Below are positions 25,832-37,079 of a stretch of DNA of 64,000 nt, piece by piece. Below the pieces are notes generated by a model, which saw nothing but the letters and a program-made list of their open reading frames with translations, did no database searches and was not told the origin of the DNA. How positions within the stretch are numbered: the stretch's first letter is position 1; every line of letters starts with the position of its first letter. This stretch comes from Erwinia rhapontici (lineage in GTDB: Bacteria > Pseudomonadota > Gammaproteobacteria > Enterobacterales > Enterobacteriaceae), in assembly GCF_012271765.1 (NCBI RefSeq), contig NZ_VRKO01000002.1:1-64000 (forward strand), given 5' to 3'. A program made the position numbers and the translations under genes.

Positions 25832-26127
25832 GTTCATCGTCTCCATTCAGATTATGGGCGGCGCTCGCTGTTCAGCACCGCGTAAGCAGTCGGATCATTA
25901 TAGTTAAATAAATGATCGGGAAAAGGGATATCAATGCCCCGATGTTGATAAGGGTATAGATGACAGCAGGCGGGACAGCGTGGTTATATCTTTTACCTGT
26001 CGTGTTACAACCAAATGATCTAAGCGATTGTTTCGTCAGCCAGGGCGAGGCATGCCTCGCCCCTACGGGCAACATAGCGGGGTCCGGCGTGCCACAACCC
26101 TACGCCGATCCCGGTTACCCCGTAGAG
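25832..26127. repeat. Intergenic region before sodA with a REP palindrome at 26043-26062
   Basis: The left part is the sodA promoter region. At 26043-26062 lies the 20-bp perfect palindrome GGGCGAGGCATGCCTCGCCC, followed by CCTACGG, so the GTAGGGG head reads on the minus strand. It is a member of the repeat family seen at 8332, 46832, 57532 and 61106. Confidence 0.75.
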
Positions 26128-26295
26128 CCCGACCCGTTCACCCGGCAACCCCCGCAGGAGTCAGGCAGACCCGACCCGTTCACCCGGCAACCCCCGCAGG
26201 AGTCAGGCAGACCCGACCCGTTCACCCGGCAACCCCCGTAGGGGTCGGGCAGACCCGACCCGTTCACCCGGCAACCCCCGTAGGGGTCGGGCATG
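26128..26295. repeat. Four tandem copies of a 42-bp GC-rich unit
   Basis: Units at 26128-26169, 26170-26211, 26212-26253 and 26254-26295. Copies 1-2 contain GCAGGAGTCAGGC, while copies 3-4 contain GTAGGGGTCGGGC. Each copy carries the palindrome arms of the GTAGGGG REP family (GGTCGGGC with GACCCG). The array ends 12 bp before the aminotransferase stop codon, and the frame through it makes only a low-complexity peptide, so it is intergenic. Confidence 0.92.
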
Positions 26296-26307
26296 CCCGA
26301 CCCGGGG

Positions 26308-27648
26308 TTAACGCCCCAGTGCCGCCAGTGATTTATCCAGCGCACCTACCAGCCAGTCGATATCGCTTTCCTGGAACGCCAACGGCGGGCGTAATTTCAG
26401 AACGTTCCCATACGGTCCTGCCACTGAAGTGAGCACGTGGTTCTCACGCAACATCTCGGTGAAATCCAACGCCAACTGTTTATCCGGCGTTTTGCTGGCT
26501 TTGTCTTTCACCAGCTCAAAGCCGATAAACAGACCCGCACCGCGCACATCTCCCACGCACTCATACTTATCCTTCAACGTGGAGAGTTCCGCCAGCAGTT
26601 TCGCCCCCACCACGCGACTGTGCTCCTGCAATCCTTCTTCTTTGATCACTTTCAGCACTGCCTGCGCCGCGGCCATCGCCACCGGGTTGCCACCAAAGGT
26701 ATTGAAATAAGGTATCTCATCGCTGAACGCGGCCAGCACATCGCTTTTCGCCAACAGGCCAGACACCGGGATCCCATTACCCATCGGCTTGCCGGTGGTG
26801 ATCACATCGGGCACCACATCGTGACGGGCAAAGCCCCAGAATGCCTCACCGGTACGGGCAAAACCGGGCTGCACTTCATCAGCAATAAAGATGCCGCCGT
26901 TTTTGTGCACCACGTCTATCGCCTGCTTCAGGAAGCCTTTTGGCCCCGGCAGCACGCCGTCGGAAGAGAAGATGGAATCCGCGAGGAAACCGGCAAATTT
27001 AATGCCGTGCGCCGCCATATCATCGATCTGTTTTTGAATTTCGCCGGCAAACCAGGCACCGAGGTCCGGGGCATCCACACGGTAGCGATCCGGCGGCAGC
27101 ACCAGACGGGTCGTTGCGGCCAGCGGCTGACCGCTGCCGAGCGCCGGAGAAACACCGGAAGTGAGGTCGCTGGTTCCATGATAAGACTCCTGAGTGACGA
27201 TAATCCCGGTGCCGCCGCTGTAAGCACGCGCCACGCGAATCGCCAGGTCATTGGCCTCGGAGCCAGTGCACATATACATGGCGCGGTCGATTTCCACAGG
27301 TGCCGTCGCCAGCAGCTGCTCGGAGTAGTCCAGGATGGCTTCATGCAGATAACGAGTGTGGGTGTTCAGCTGGTTCATCTGCTGATACACCGCATCAATC
27401 ACCGCCGGGTGACAATGGCCGATGCTGGCGACGTTGTTGTACACATCCAGGTATTTATCCCCGGCGGCATCCCACAGATACTGCCCTTTCCCGCGGACCA
27501 GATGCACCGGCTTACGGTAAAACAGGCGGTAAGACTCACCCAGCACCTTGCTGCGCTTGTCGGTCAGCTTACGCACATCCGCATCCAGGCCGTCGGCATG
27601 CTCGGCGCGGAAACTGTTGGTATCCATGATGGTTGAACGTGTGGCCAT
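26308..27648 (-). CDS. Class III pyridoxal-phosphate aminotransferase
   Basis: A 446-residue aminotransferase of the AGXT2/ornithine-acetylornithine-like group. It shows the cofactor and substrate motifs CTGSEANDLAIRVAR, the Asp in FIADEVQPGFARTG and the Schiff-base Lys in ITTGKPMGNGIP, plus FNTFGGNPVAMAAA. The ATG at 27648 has a GGGAG site five bases upstream. A GTG two codons earlier is also in frame. A DeoR-family regulator is divergently transcribed 181 bp away, with an 18-bp direct repeat between the two genes, so it probably controls this gene. The amino donor and acceptor are unknown. Confidence 0.88.
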   Translation of the reverse strand: MATRSTIMDTNSFRAEHADGLDADVRKLTDKRSKVLGESYRLFYRKPVHLVRGKGQYLWDAAGDKYLDVYNNVASIGHCHPAVIDAVYQQMNQLNTHTRYLHEAILDYSEQLLATAPVEIDRAMYMCTGSEANDLAIRVARAYSGGTGIIVTQESYHGTSDLTSGVSPALGSGQPLAATTRLVLPPDRYRVDAPDLGAWFAGEIQKQIDDMAAHGIKFAGFLADSIFSSDGVLPGPKGFLKQAIDVVHKNGGIFIADEVQPGFARTGEAFWGFARHDVVPDVITTGKPMGNGIPVSGLLAKSDVLAAFSDEIPYFNTFGGNPVAMAAAQAVLKVIKEEGLQEHSRVVGAKLLAELSTLKDKYECVGDVRGAGLFIGFELVKDKASKTPDKQLALDFTEMLRENHVLTSVAGPYGNVLKLRPPLAFQESDIDWLVGALDKSLAALGR

Positions 27649-27731
27649 AATCACTCCCGTTGCAAAATTGAGATTTGCCTGGTGACAGGCAGTCAGCAGT
27701 GTCTGACCTTTATCATGGCAACTTTTACGTC

Positions 27732-27767
27732 AAATGCAACAAAATACACAAATGCAATAAAATACAC
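27732..27767. promoter_or_regulatory. Direct repeat (2 x 18 bp) between the aminotransferase and DeoR-family genes
   Basis: AAATGCAACAAAATACAC at 27732-27749 and AAATGCAATAAAATACAC at 27750-27767, differing at one base and directly adjacent. A partial third start (ATGCA) follows. DeoR-type repressors commonly bind direct repeats, so this is a good candidate operator for both divergent promoters. Confidence 0.7.
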
Positions 27768-27829
27768 ATGCAGAGCGCAGCATTGTCGGTTAGGCTATGT
27801 CGGTGAGTTATCGTCAGGAAATCAGACCT

Positions 27830-28606
27830 ATGCTGCAGGAAACACGCTTACATCGCATCCGGGCGCTACTGAACACCCTCAACCAGGTGAGTACCGAACG
27901 GATCATTAAAGAGCTGGGGGTTTCGCGTGAAACTGCCCGCCGGGACATTATTGAACTGGAAGCGCAGGGGCTGGCGAAACGGGTCCACGGCGGCCTGGTG
28001 GCGCTGAATGCCACACCGGAACCACCGCTGACAGTACGCAGTTCCGTGATGGCGAAAGAGAAACGCGCTATCGCACGCGCGGCCGCACAGCTGTTGCAAC
28101 CCGGTCAGACCGTGTTTCTGGATGCCGGAAGCACCACGACCATGCTGGCCGAAGAGTTGCGCTCAATGTCCGGGCTGACCATTATCACCAACAGCCTGAA
28201 CGCAGCTCTCAAACTCTGTGCCGCAGAAGAACAGGAAACGCTGAACAATCAGGTGATCCTGCTGGGTGGCAATATGCTGGCCGGGGCGCAGGAGACGCGC
28301 GGGGAACTGACCGTGGGTGAGATCTATCGCTTCCGCGCTGACGTGGCGGTGCTCTCGCCGGTCGGGCTGGACGCCAAACACGGTGCCAGTAGTTTTCAGC
28401 CACACGAAGCGGCCATTGCACGCGCCATGGCGCGGCAAGCCGGGCGGCTGATTTTGCTGGCCGATCACAGCAAACTTGGCCTGAACAGCCGCATGAATTA
28501 TGCCAGCATTGAGCAGGTCAGCGCGCTGGTCACCGACAGCAGCGCGGCCACCCTGCCTGCGTTCTCCGCCTTACAGCAGGTGCTGCCGCAGGTGGTTCTG
28601 GCTTAA
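27830..28606 (+). CDS. DeoR-family transcriptional regulator
   Basis: A 258-residue protein. The N-terminal helix-turn-helix (residues 5-55) reads [20 protein letters not shown] then [15 protein letters not shown], followed by the wing GLAKRVHGG. The C-terminal effector domain (75-230) has [16 protein letters not shown] and [14 protein letters not shown], typical of DeoR proteins that sense phosphorylated sugars. I prefer ATG 27830; an ATG at 27797 is in frame but has poor ribosome-binding spacing. It is divergent from the aminotransferase and its end overlaps the convergent fdhD by 4 bp. Confidence 0.88.
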   Translation: MLQETRLHRIRALLNTLNQVSTERIIKELGVSRETARRDIIELEAQGLAKRVHGGLVALNATPEPPLTVRSSVMAKEKRAIARAAAQLLQPGQTVFLDAGSTTTMLAEELRSMSGLTIITNSLNAALKLCAAEEQETLNNQVILLGGNMLAGAQETRGELTVGEIYRFRADVAVLSPVGLDAKHGASSFQPHEAAIARAMARQAGRLILLADHSKLGLNSRMNYASIEQVSALVTDSSAATLPAFSALQQVLPQVVLA

Positions 28607-29427
28607 ATTAGCCGCTGCGGATGCGTATAGACCGTTGCCCGCCCCGGTTTACTGAAGCCCACCAGCGTCAGATTACAGCGCTGCGCCACCTCCACCGCCA
28701 GCTGCGTCGCGGCTGAGACGGCAAACAGGATCTCCACGCCGCACATCGCGGATTTCTGCACCATTTCATAGCTGGCGCGGCTGGACACCAGCACCGCGCC
28801 CGCAGCCGGAGGCACTTTACTGCGCATCCCCAGCAGTTTATCCAGTGCCACATGACGGCCGACATCTTCACAGCCGAGGCTCAGTTCTCCCGTGGGTGTC
28901 ACCCAAGCCGCAGCGTGGGTACAACCCGTCAGCTGGCCGACCGGTTGAAAATCCTTTAGCTGACGCAGTGCATGATCAAGGTATTGAAAATCAAAATTTT
29001 GCGTAAACGGCAGCGGCTGTACTGGCTTGCCGATCTCGGCCAGTTGCTCCACGCCGCAGACACCACAACCGGTGCGCCCGGCCATCGCCCGTCGCTGCTC
29101 TTTTAAGGCAGCAAAGCGGCGGCTGGACAGTTCAACCTGCACTTCAATCCCCTGACAAACCGGCACGACGTCAATACCAAAAATATCGGCCGGGGAGGCA
29201 ATAATGCCCTCTGACAGGGAAAAACCAACGGCAAATGCCGCGAGATCTTTCGGCGTCGCCATCATCACCACATGCGAGATGCCGTTGTAGACCAGCGCAA
29301 CGGGCACCTCTTCTGCCAGCCAGTCCGGCTGCGCCTGCTGTAGCGCATCGCGCTGCCAGACCGAAATCTGACGTATGCCTGAGTCTGGTGGCAAACATCC
29401 CTCTTTTTTGTGCTGTTCTTCGCTCAC
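28603..29427 (-). CDS. fdhD: Formate dehydrogenase accessory sulfurtransferase FdhD
   Basis: A 274-residue protein, nearly the E. coli FdhD length. The sulfur-carrying cysteines are in [13 protein letters not shown], and the conserved [14 protein letters not shown] and [19 protein letters not shown] are present. FdhD passes sulfur from IscS to the molybdenum cofactor of formate dehydrogenases. The start codon is GTG at 29427. It is divergent from fdoG, 143 bp away, as in E. coli. Confidence 0.95.
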   Translation of the reverse strand: MSEEQHKKEGCLPPDSGIRQISVWQRDALQQAQPDWLAEEVPVALVYNGISHVVMMATPKDLAAFAVGFSLSEGIIASPADIFGIDVVPVCQGIEVQVELSSRRFAALKEQRRAMAGRTGCGVCGVEQLAEIGKPVQPLPFTQNFDFQYLDHALRQLKDFQPVGQLTGCTHAAAWVTPTGELSLGCEDVGRHVALDKLLGMRSKVPPAAGAVLVSSRASYEMVQKSAMCGVEILFAVSAATQLAVEVAQRCNLTLVGFSKPGRATVYTHPQRLI

Positions 29428-29570
29428 TGAAATCCACTCCGCTCATAAACCACAACAATATTGTGGTATTATTTCACACTGTACACGCTAAAAAACCACC
29501 TGCGCTTATTGTGAACCACTCACCCGGGTGCAGCAAAATTAATGACCAATGTCGAACCAGGAATGACGCC

Positions 29571-32500
29571 ATGAAAGTCAGCAGAAGACGATTTTTTAAA
29601 ATTTGTGCGGGAGGAATGGCAGGCACGACTGCCGCCGTCCTCGGCTTTACGCCGACCGCCGCGCTGGCAGAAAGCCGCCAGTACAAATTGTTGCGTTCCC
29701 GTGAAACCCGTAATACCTGTACCTACTGCTCGGTGGGCTGTGGCCTGCTGATGTACAGCATGGGTGACGGTGCGAAAAACGTGAAAGAGCGTATTTTCCA
29801 TATAGAAGGTGACCCGGACCATCCGGTCAGTCGTGGTGCGTTGTGCCCGAAAGGTGCCGGATTACTCGACTTTATTCAGAGTGAAAGCCGCCTGCAATAC
29901 CCGGAATATCGCGCTGCCGGTTCCGATAAATGGCAGCGTATCAGCTGGGATGATGCCTTTAGCCGTATCGCCAGGCTGATGAAAGATGACCGCGATGCCA
30001 ATTTCATCACCCGCAATAAAGACGGCGTCACCGTCAACCGCTGGCTCAGTACTGGCATGCTGTGCGCCTCGGCCTCCAGCAATGAAACCGGTTATTTAAC
30101 CCAGAAAATGACCCGTTCGCTCGGCATGCTTGCCGTCGACAACCAGGCGCGCGTGTGACACGGACCTACGGTAGCAAGTCTTGCTCCAACGTTCGGTCGC
30201 GGTGCGATGACCAATCACTGGGTCGACATCCGCAATGCGAATCTGATTATTGTTATGGGTGGCAATGCCGCTGAAGCGCATCCGGTAGGATTCCGCTGGG
30301 CGATGGAAGCCAAAATCCATAACAACGCCAAACTGATCGTTATCGATCCGCGCTTTACGCGTACGGCATCGGTGGCTGATTTCTATACGCCTATTCGTTC
30401 CGGCACCGACATTACCTTCCTGTCGGGGGTGCTGCACTATCTGATCGAACACGATACCATCCAACATCAATATGTTGCGGCGTACACCAACGCCAGCCTC
30501 ATCGTGCGCGATGATTTCAGCTTCGACGACGGCCTGTTCAGCGGCTATGACCCGGAAACCCGCAGCTATGACAAAACCAGCTGGCACTATGCGCTGGATG
30601 AGCAGGGCTTTGCGCAGCGTGATACAACGCTGACCCATCCGCGCTGCGTCTGGAACCTGCTGAAAACCCACGTCAGCCGCTATACACCGAAAGTAGTGGA
30701 AAACATATGCGGTACTCCGCAGAAAGACTTCCTGCACATTTGTGAACTACTGGCCGCCACCAGCGCGGCGGACCGCACCGCCACGTTCCTGTATGCACTG
30801 GGCTGGACGCAGCACTCCGTCGGTGCACAAAACATCCGCACGATGGCGATGATCCAGCTGCTGCTGGGCAACATGGGAATGGCAGGCGGCGGCATTAACG
30901 CCCTACGCGGCCACTCCAATATTCAGGGACTGACCGATCTCGGCCTGCTTTCCCAGAGCCTGCCCGGCTATATGACGCTGCCTTCAGACAAACAGCCCGA
31001 TCTGGATCATTACCTTGCCGCCAACACGCCAAAAGCGCTGCTGCCCGGCCAGGTCAACTACTGGAGCAACTATCCGAAGTTCTTTATCAGCATGATGAAA
31101 GCGTTCTACGGCGATAAGGCCCAGCAAGAAAATCAGTGGGGGTTTGACTGGCTGCCCAAGTGGGATAAGGGCTACGACGTGTTGCAGTATTTCGAGATGA
31201 TGCATCGCGGCGAGGTTAACGGCTATATCTGTCAGGGCTTTAACCCGCTGGCGTCCTTCCCGCATAAACAGAAGGTGGCATCGTCACTGGCAAAACTGAA
31301 GTTCCTCGTGACCATCGATCCGCTCACCACCGAAACCGCCAGCTTCTGGGAAAATCACGGCGAGTTTAACCACACCGATCCCGCGGAGATTGGCACGGAA
31401 GTGTTCCGCCTGCCGTCCACCTGCTTTGCCGAAGAGAACGGGTCGATTGTGAACTCGGCGCGCTGGTTACAGTGGCACTGGAAAGGGGCAGACGGGCCGG
31501 GAGAAGCGCGCAACGACGGTGAGATCCTCGCGGGAATCTATCTACGCCTGCGCCAGCTTTACGCAGAAGAAGGGGGCGCGCTGCCTGAGGCCGTCCTCAA
31601 CATGAGCTGGGACTATCAGACCCCTGATTCCCCGGCGTCGGAGGAAGTGGCGCAGGAAAGCAATGGCCGTGCACTGAACGACCTGCTGGACGACAAAGGC
31701 AATGTGCTGGTGAAAAAAGGTCAGCAGCTTAGTAGCTTTGCCCAGCTACGCAGCGACGGAAGTACCGCCAGCGGCTGTTGGATCTTCGCCGGAAGCTGGA
31801 CGCCGGAAGGTAACCAGATGGCACGCCGCGATAACAGTGACCCTTCCGGGTTGGGCAATACCCCTGCCTGGAGCTGGGCATGGCCGCTTAATCGCCGCAT
31901 CCTTTACAACCGTGCATCTGCCGATCCGCAGGGCAAACCCTGGGACCCGAAACGCCAGCTGCTGCACTGGGACGCCGCTAAATGGGTCGGGCAGGACATT
32001 GCCGATTACAGCACTGCACCACCGGGCAGCGATACCGGGCCATTTATCATGCAGCCGGAGGGAATGGGACGACTGTTTGCGCTGGATAAAATGGCGGAAG
32101 GGCCGTTCCCGGAGCACTACGAGCCGTTTGAAACACCGATTGGCACCAACCCGCTGCATCCGGCGGTCGTCTCCAACCCGGCGGCCCGCGTGTTCCCGGG
32201 CGATCTCAACAATATGGGCAAGGCCATGCAGTTCCCGTATGTCGGCACCACCTACCGTCTCACCGAGCATTTCCATTACTGGACGAAACATGCGCGGCTT
32301 AACGCCATAGCGCAGCCGGAGCAATTTATCGAAATCGGCGAAACGCTGGCAGGCAAGCTGGGCATACGGCACGGAGATCGGGTCAAAGTCAGTTCGCAGC
32401 GCGGCTACCTCAAAGCCAAAGCGGTGGTCACCAAACGCCTGCGCACCCTGACCATTGACGGTAAACAGGTCGATACCATCGGTATTCCGATTCACTGGGG

Positions 32501-32618
32501 CTTTTTGGGCGTGGCAAAGAAAGGCTTCCTCGCCAATACCCTGACGCCGTTTGTCGGTGATGCCAATACGCAAACGCCAGAGTTCAAGGCGTTCCTGGTC
32601 AATGTGGAGAAGGTGTAA
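29571..32618 (+). CDS. fdoG: Formate dehydrogenase-O alpha subunit, selenoprotein
   Basis: A 1015-residue selenoprotein. The UGA at 30156-30158 is read as selenocysteine 196, directly followed by HGPTVASLAPTFGRGAM. A naive reading would split the gene at that codon. The N-terminus is a twin-arginine signal (SRRRFFKICAGGMAGTTAA). Cysteines in CTYCSVGCG bind the 4Fe-4S cluster. The rest is a molybdopterin-bis-MGD oxidoreductase closely matching E. coli FdoG (1016 residues). It oxidises formate in the periplasm and passes electrons through FdoH and FdoI to quinone. fdoH follows after 3 bp. The decoding factors SelA, SelB and SelC are all in this window. Confidence 0.97.
30156..30199 (+). promoter_or_regulatory. 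SECIS element of fdoG
   Basis: The UGA codon is followed by a hairpin whose upper part pairs AGCAA with TTGCT around a GTC loop, with a flanking GG/CC pair and a U-U bulge between. This is the arrangement recognised by SelB in E. coli fdnG/fdoG mRNAs. The sequence after the UGA (CACGGACC) is also the conserved one. Confidence 0.85.
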
Positions 32619-32621
32619 ACG

Positions 32622-33503
32622 ATGGCTTATCAATCACAGGATATCATTCGCCGTTCGGCAACGAACGACCTGACGCCTCCCCCGCAGGCGCGTGACCACC
32701 AGCAGGAGGTGGCCAAGCTGATTGACGTCACCACCTGCATTGGCTGCAAAGCCTGCCAGGTGGCCTGTTCCGAATGGAACGACCTGCGCGATGAGGTCGG
32801 CAGTAACGTCGGGGTGTATGACAACCCCGCCGATCTGAGCGCCCAATCCTGGACGGTGATGCGTTTTTCCGAAGTGGAGGAGAACGGTCGGCTGGAGTGG
32901 CTGATCCGTAAAGATGGATGCATGCACTGCGCGGACCCGGGCTGCCTGAAAGCCTGTCCGTCGGAAGGGGCAATCATTCAGTACTCTAACGGCATCGTCG
33001 ACTTCCAGTCTGAGCAGTGCATCGGTTGCGGTTACTGCATTGCTGGCTGCCCGTTCAACGTGCCGCGCATCAACCCGCAGGATAATCGGGCGTATAAATG
33101 TACGCTGTGCGTCGACCGGGTCAACGTGGGCCAGGAACCGGCCTGCGTGAAAACCTGTCCCACTGGCGCCATTCACTTCGGCAGTAAAGAGGCGATGAAA
33201 ACACTGGCGGCAGAACGCGTTAGCGAACTCAACACGCGCGGTTTTGCCAACGCCGGTCTGTACGATCCGGCGGGCGTCGGCGGCACCCATGTGATGTATG
33301 TGCTGCATCATGCGGATAGGCCCACGCTCTATCACGGGTTACCGCAGGCTCCGGCTATCAGCCCGGCGGTCACCTTCTGGAAAGGCGTGTGGAAACCGCT
33401 GGCCGCACTGGGCTTTGCCGCCACGTTTGCGGCAGCCGTGTTTCACTATGTCGGGGTGGGACCAAACCGGGCCGAAGAAGAGGATGAGGAGGAAAATCCA
33501 TGA
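32622..33503 (+). CDS. fdoH: Formate dehydrogenase-O iron-sulfur subunit
   Basis: A 293-residue protein (E. coli 300). It has four ferredoxin-like cysteine groups: [35 protein letters not shown] and CTLCVDRV...[13 protein letters not shown]-terminal membrane helix near residues 255-280 ([21 protein letters not shown]) anchors it to the periplasmic face. It carries electrons from FdoG to the FdoI hemes. The charged tail is slightly shorter than in E. coli. It overlaps fdoI by 4 bp. Confidence 0.96.
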   Translation: MAYQSQDIIRRSATNDLTPPPQARDHQQEVAKLIDVTTCIGCKACQVACSEWNDLRDEVGSNVGVYDNPADLSAQSWTVMRFSEVEENGRLEWLIRKDGCMHCADPGCLKACPSEGAIIQYSNGIVDFQSEQCIGCGYCIAGCPFNVPRINPQDNRAYKCTLCVDRVNVGQEPACVKTCPTGAIHFGSKEAMKTLAAERVSELNTRGFANAGLYDPAGVGGTHVMYVLHHADRPTLYHGLPQAPAISPAVTFWKGVWKPLAALGFAATFAAAVFHYVGVGPNRAEEEDEEENP

Positions 33504-34150
33504 AACCACGTCAGCGTATTCAGCGCTACAGCGCACCAGAACGGCTTAATCACTGGTTGATGGCATTCTGTTTTCTTCTCGCGGCAGTGAGCGGATTAGG
33601 TTTTTTCTTTCCCTCCTTTAACTGGCTGATGAACATCTTCGGCACGCCGCAACTGGCGCGCATCCTGCATCCCTTTGTGGGCACCGTGATGTTTATCACC
33701 TTCCTGCGGATGTTTTTCCGTTACTGGCGGCACAACCTGTTCGACAGGCAGGACATGATTTGGATGAAAAACATCCATAAAATTGTGCAAAACAAGGAAG
33801 TGGGCGATACCGGGCGCTATAATTTCGGACAGAAGTGCGTATTCTGGGCTGCTATCGTCAGCTTAATACTGCTGCTTGCCAGCGGCATTGTTATCTGGCG
33901 GCCTTACTTTGCCCCTGCTTTCAGTATTCCGCTGATCCGTGCCGCACTGGTGGTGCATTCTGTTGCGGCGGTGGTGCTGATTGCGGTGATTATGGTGCAT
34001 GTCTATGCCGCCCTGTGGGTAAAAGGCACGATAACCGCGATGGTCGAAGGCTGGGTCACCACCCGCTGGGCCAAAAAACACCACCCGCGCTGGTATCGTA
34101 GCGAGCAAGAGCAGCAACACCGGCAAAAACAACAGGAAAAAGGCCCCTGA
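33500..34150 (+). CDS. fdoI: Formate dehydrogenase-O cytochrome b556 subunit
   Basis: A 216-residue membrane protein with four helices and conserved heme-ligand histidines, including [22 protein letters not shown] and [10 protein letters not shown]. It takes electrons from FdoH and reduces quinone in the inner membrane. The C-terminal tail is hydrophilic and Gln/Lys-rich. The stop overlaps fdhE by one base (TGATG). Confidence 0.95.
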   Translation: MKPRQRIQRYSAPERLNHWLMAFCFLLAAVSGLGFFFPSFNWLMNIFGTPQLARILHPFVGTVMFITFLRMFFRYWRHNLFDRQDMIWMKNIHKIVQNKEVGDTGRYNFGQKCVFWAAIVSLILLLASGIVIWRPYFAPAFSIPLIRAALVVHSVAAVVLIAVIMVHVYAALWVKGTITAMVEGWVTTRWAKKHHPRWYRSEQEQQHRQKQQEKGP

Positions 34151-35076
34151 TGACCATTCGCATTATCCCGCAGGACTCGCTGGAGAAAAGCGATCTGATG
34201 ACGGCGGAGACCATTCCGCCGCTCCTTTTCCCCCGGCTAAAGCAACTCTACAGCCGCCGAGCTGCGCGTTTGCGCCAGCTGGCGGAGAAAAATCCGCTAG
34301 GTGACTACCTGCGCTTTGCGGCGGTGATCGCCACCGCACAGGAGATCGTTCTGTATGACCATCCGCTACAGATGGATCTACGAGGGCGCCTGGAAGAGAG
34401 CGCACGTCTGGGTAAACCGCCGCTGGATATCAGCACCCTGCCGCGCGACGCGCACTGGCAACGACTGTTGCATTCGTTGATCGCCGAGCTGAAGCCGGAG
34501 ATGACCGGCCAGGCACTCTCCGTGCTGGAAAACCTGGAGAAGGCCTCCGTCTCCGAACTGGAAGCCATGGCCAGTGCGCTGTTCGCCAACGAGTTCGCCC
34601 AGGTCAGCAGCGATAAATCCCCGTTTATCTGGGCTGCGCTGTCATTGTACTGGGCACAGATGGCGGCACTGATCCCAGGAAAAGCACGGGCAGAAGCGGG
34701 TGAACAACGTCAGTTTTGCCCGGTCTGCGCCAGCGTGCCGGTTTCCAGCGTGATTCATATGGGCAGCCCCCAGGACGGCCTGCGTTACCTGCACTGCAAT
34801 CTGTGTGAAAGCGAGTGGTATGTCATGCGCGCCAAATGCATTAACTGCGAACAAACGGGCGATCTGCATTACTGGTCGCTGGACAGTGAAACGTCAGCGA
34901 TTAAAGCCGAAAGCTGCGGCGACTGCGGCACCTACCTGAAGATGCTGTATCAGGATAAAGACCCGGCGGTTGAGCCGGTCGCAGACGATCTGGCGTCGCT
35001 GATCCTCGATGCACGTATGGAGCAGGAGGGCTTTGCCCGCAGCAGTCTGAACCCCTTTTTATTCCCCGGAGAGTAG
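34150..35076 (+). CDS. fdhE: Formate dehydrogenase accessory protein FdhE
   Basis: A 308-residue protein (E. coli 309). Residues 1-170 are helical. The C-terminal half carries four CxxC-type pairs (CPVCAS, CNLC, CINCE, CGDC) that bind iron in the E. coli protein. The end [22 protein letters not shown] is almost identical to the family. FdhE interacts with the FdoG/FdnG subunits and is needed for their activity. It closes the fdoGHI-fdhE operon. yibF starts only 3 bp later, which is not the E. coli arrangement. Confidence 0.95.
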   Translation: MTIRIIPQDSLEKSDLMTAETIPPLLFPRLKQLYSRRAARLRQLAEKNPLGDYLRFAAVIATAQEIVLYDHPLQMDLRGRLEESARLGKPPLDISTLPRDAHWQRLLHSLIAELKPEMTGQALSVLENLEKASVSELEAMASALFANEFAQVSSDKSPFIWAALSLYWAQMAALIPGKARAEAGEQRQFCPVCASVPVSSVIHMGSPQDGLRYLHCNLCESEWYVMRAKCINCEQTGDLHYWSLDSETSAIKAESCGDCGTYLKMLYQDKDPAVEPVADDLASLILDARMEQEGFARSSLNPFLFPGE

Positions 35077-35079
35077 GCA

Positions 35080-35691
35080 ATGAAGCTGATCGGCAATTAC
35101 ACCAGTCCGTATGTGCGCAAAATCTCCGTGATGCTGCTGGAAAAGGGCATCACCTTTGAGTTCGTCAATGAGTCTCCGTGGCACGAAGGCAGCCATGTCA
35201 AAGACTATACTCCGCTGGGGAAAGTCCCGGCGCTGGTCAGTGATGATGATGACGTGTGGTACAACTCGTCGATTATCGCCGCTTACCTGGAACTGCTGCA
35301 TCTCGACCCGGCCTTTTTGCCCGTCGATCCGCGCGCCCAGCTTGCGGTCCGCCAGCTGGAAGCGCTCGCCGATGGCGTCTGTGATGCCGCGCTGTTGATC
35401 GTGCGCGAACAGCAGAAAGATCCGGACCAGCAATCCACCAGCGAAATGCTGCGCCAGCGCGATAAAATTCAGCGCGGGCTGGATGCGCTGGAAGCGGCCG
35501 CAGTGGAAGGTAAATGGCTGAACGGTTCACAGATCTCGCTGGCCGATATCGCTACCGCCTGTACGCTCGGTTATCTGAATTTCCGCCGCGTGGCACCGGG
35601 ATGGAATGTGAACCGACCTTCGCTGGTCAAGCTTGCCACTACCCTGTTTCAGCGCGACAGCTTTGCCCGTACGGAGCCGCCAGCAACCTGA
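35080..35691 (+). CDS. yibF: Glutathione S-transferase-like protein YibF
   Basis: A 203-residue protein (E. coli 202). The N-terminal thioredoxin-like domain begins [20 protein letters not shown], with the catalytic-type Ser9 and PLGKVPALV. The C-terminal helical domain ends VGYLNFRR-like ([14 protein letters not shown]) and FARTEPPAT. Substrate and role are not established. It lies between fdhE (3 bp) and selA (8 bp), so it appears to be transcribed with both. In E. coli yibF is likewise next to selAB. Confidence 0.93.
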   Translation: MKLIGNYTSPYVRKISVMLLEKGITFEFVNESPWHEGSHVKDYTPLGKVPALVSDDDDVWYNSSIIAAYLELLHLDPAFLPVDPRAQLAVRQLEALADGVCDAALLIVREQQKDPDQQSTSEMLRQRDKIQRGLDALEAAAVEGKWLNGSQISLADIATACTLGYLNFRRVAPGWNVNRPSLVKLATTLFQRDSFARTEPPAT

Positions 35692-35699
35692 GCCTGCCG

Positions 35700-37079
35700 A
35701 TGAAAATATTGTTCAGCCAGCTTCCCTCTATTGACAGCCTGTTACGTCAGGCTGAATTTCAGGTGCTCAGCGATCGCTGGGGACACCGCCAGCTGGTCAC
35801 CCTGCTGCGTGAGTTACAGCAGCAGGCCCGCCAGCATATTCAGCAACACCAGCAGCTTCCTGACTGGTGCCACAACTGGGCACAACACGCCAGCCAGCGG
35901 CTGGAGCAAACAGGCAGCAGCGGGCTGCAATCGGTGCTGAATCTCAGCGGTACGCTGTTGCATACCAATCTCGGGCGAGCGTTGCTGTCCGAGCCGGCCG
36001 TTGACGCGGTGACCCGCGTAATGCGCTCGGCGGTAACGCTGGAGTACGCGCTGGATGATGCCGGACGCGGCCACCGCGATCGCGCGCTGGCCGACCTGCT
36101 CTGCCAGCTAACAGGGGCAGAAGACGCCTGCATTGTGAATAACAATGCCGCAGCCGTACTGCTGATGCTGGCAGCCCTGGCACCGGGTCAGGACGTGGTG
36201 GTATCACGCGGTGAACTGGTCGAAATTGGCGGCGCGTTCCGCATTCCCGATGTGATGACTCAGGCAGGTTGCCGGCTGCGCGAAGTCGGCACCACCAACC
36301 GCACCCATCTGAAGGATTATCGCGAAGCGGTGAACAGCGATACCGCGCTGCTGATGAAGGTGCATACCAGCAACTATCAGGTGCAGGGCTTTACCAAAGC
36401 GGTCAGTGAGGTCGAACTGGTGGCGCTGGGCAACGAATACAATCTGCCGGTCATCAGCGATCTCGGCAGTGGTTCGCTGATTGACCTGACACAGTATGGG
36501 CTGCCGCCGGAACCGATGCCGCAGCAGATGATTGCCGCAGGCGTCAGTCTGATCAGTTTCTCCGGCGATAAGCTGCTCGGCGGCCCACAGGCAGGCATTA
36601 TCATCGGCAAAAAAGCGCTGATTGCCCGTCTGCAACAGCACCCGCTGAAGCGCGCACTGCGGGTAGACAAAATGACCCTGGCAGCGCTGGAAGCCACATT
36701 ACAGCTCTATCTGCACACGGAGAAACTGGCACAGCAGCTGCCAACGCTGCGGCTGCTGACCCGCACACAGTCCGAGATCGCCCATCAGGCGCAGCGGCTT
36801 TTACCTGTACTTCAGACCGCACTGACGGGGCTGTTCCTCGTAGAAATAGCTGACTGCCTGTCACAAATTGGCAGCGGTTCGCTGCCGGTTGAACGGCTGC
36901 CGTCCGTGGCGCTGACGCTCACTCCGACGAACGGCAGCGGCAGCACACTGCAGGCACTGGCAGACAGGCTCCGCACCGGTGACGTCCCCATCATCGGGCG
37001 TATTCACAGCGGTCGTCTGTGGTTCGATCTTCGAACACTGGAAGATGACGCGCTCTTTATCAGGATGATGACGTCATGA
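35700..37079 (+). CDS. selA: L-seryl-tRNA(Sec) selenium transferase
   Basis: A 459-residue PLP enzyme (E. coli 463). It shows [37 protein letters not shown] and the Schiff-base lysine Lys291 in [15 protein letters not shown]. It converts seryl-tRNA-Sec to selenocysteinyl-tRNA-Sec using selenophosphate. ATG 35700 aligns with the family start; the open frame extends 62 codons into yibF without support. The stop overlaps selB by 4 bp (ATGA). Confidence 0.97.
   Translation: MKILFSQLPSIDSLLRQAEFQVLSDRWGHRQLVTLLRELQQQARQHIQQHQQLPDWCHNWAQHASQRLEQTGSSGLQSVLNLSGTLLHTNLGRALLSEPAVDAVTRVMRSAVTLEYALDDAGRGHRDRALADLLCQLTGAEDACIVNNNAAAVLLMLAALAPGQDVVVSRGELVEIGGAFRIPDVMTQAGCRLREVGTTNRTHLKDYREAVNSDTALLMKVHTSNYQVQGFTKAVSEVELVALGNEYNLPVISDLGSGSLIDLTQYGLPPEPMPQQMIAAGVSLISFSGDKLLGGPQAGIIIGKKALIARLQQHPLKRALRVDKMTLAALEATLQLYLHTEKLAQQLPTLRLLTRTQSEIAHQAQRLLPVLQTALTGLFLVEIADCLSQIGSGSLPVERLPSVALTLTPTNGSGSTLQALADRLRTGDVPIIGRIHSGRLWFDLRTLEDDALFIRMMTS

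Noticed and set aside
26028..26432. Repetitive protein encoded by the 42-bp array
   Set aside because: The 42-bp period is a multiple of three, so open frames arise by chance. The peptide is low-complexity and the palindromic structure explains the DNA.
26437..27636. 399-residue plus-strand frame opposite the aminotransferase
   Set aside because: A mirror frame of a real gene, with no start signal or known domain.
29571..30158. fdoG as a pseudogene with a premature stop
   Set aside because: The stop is the UGA-Sec codon with its SECIS hairpin, and the frame continues unchanged to full length.
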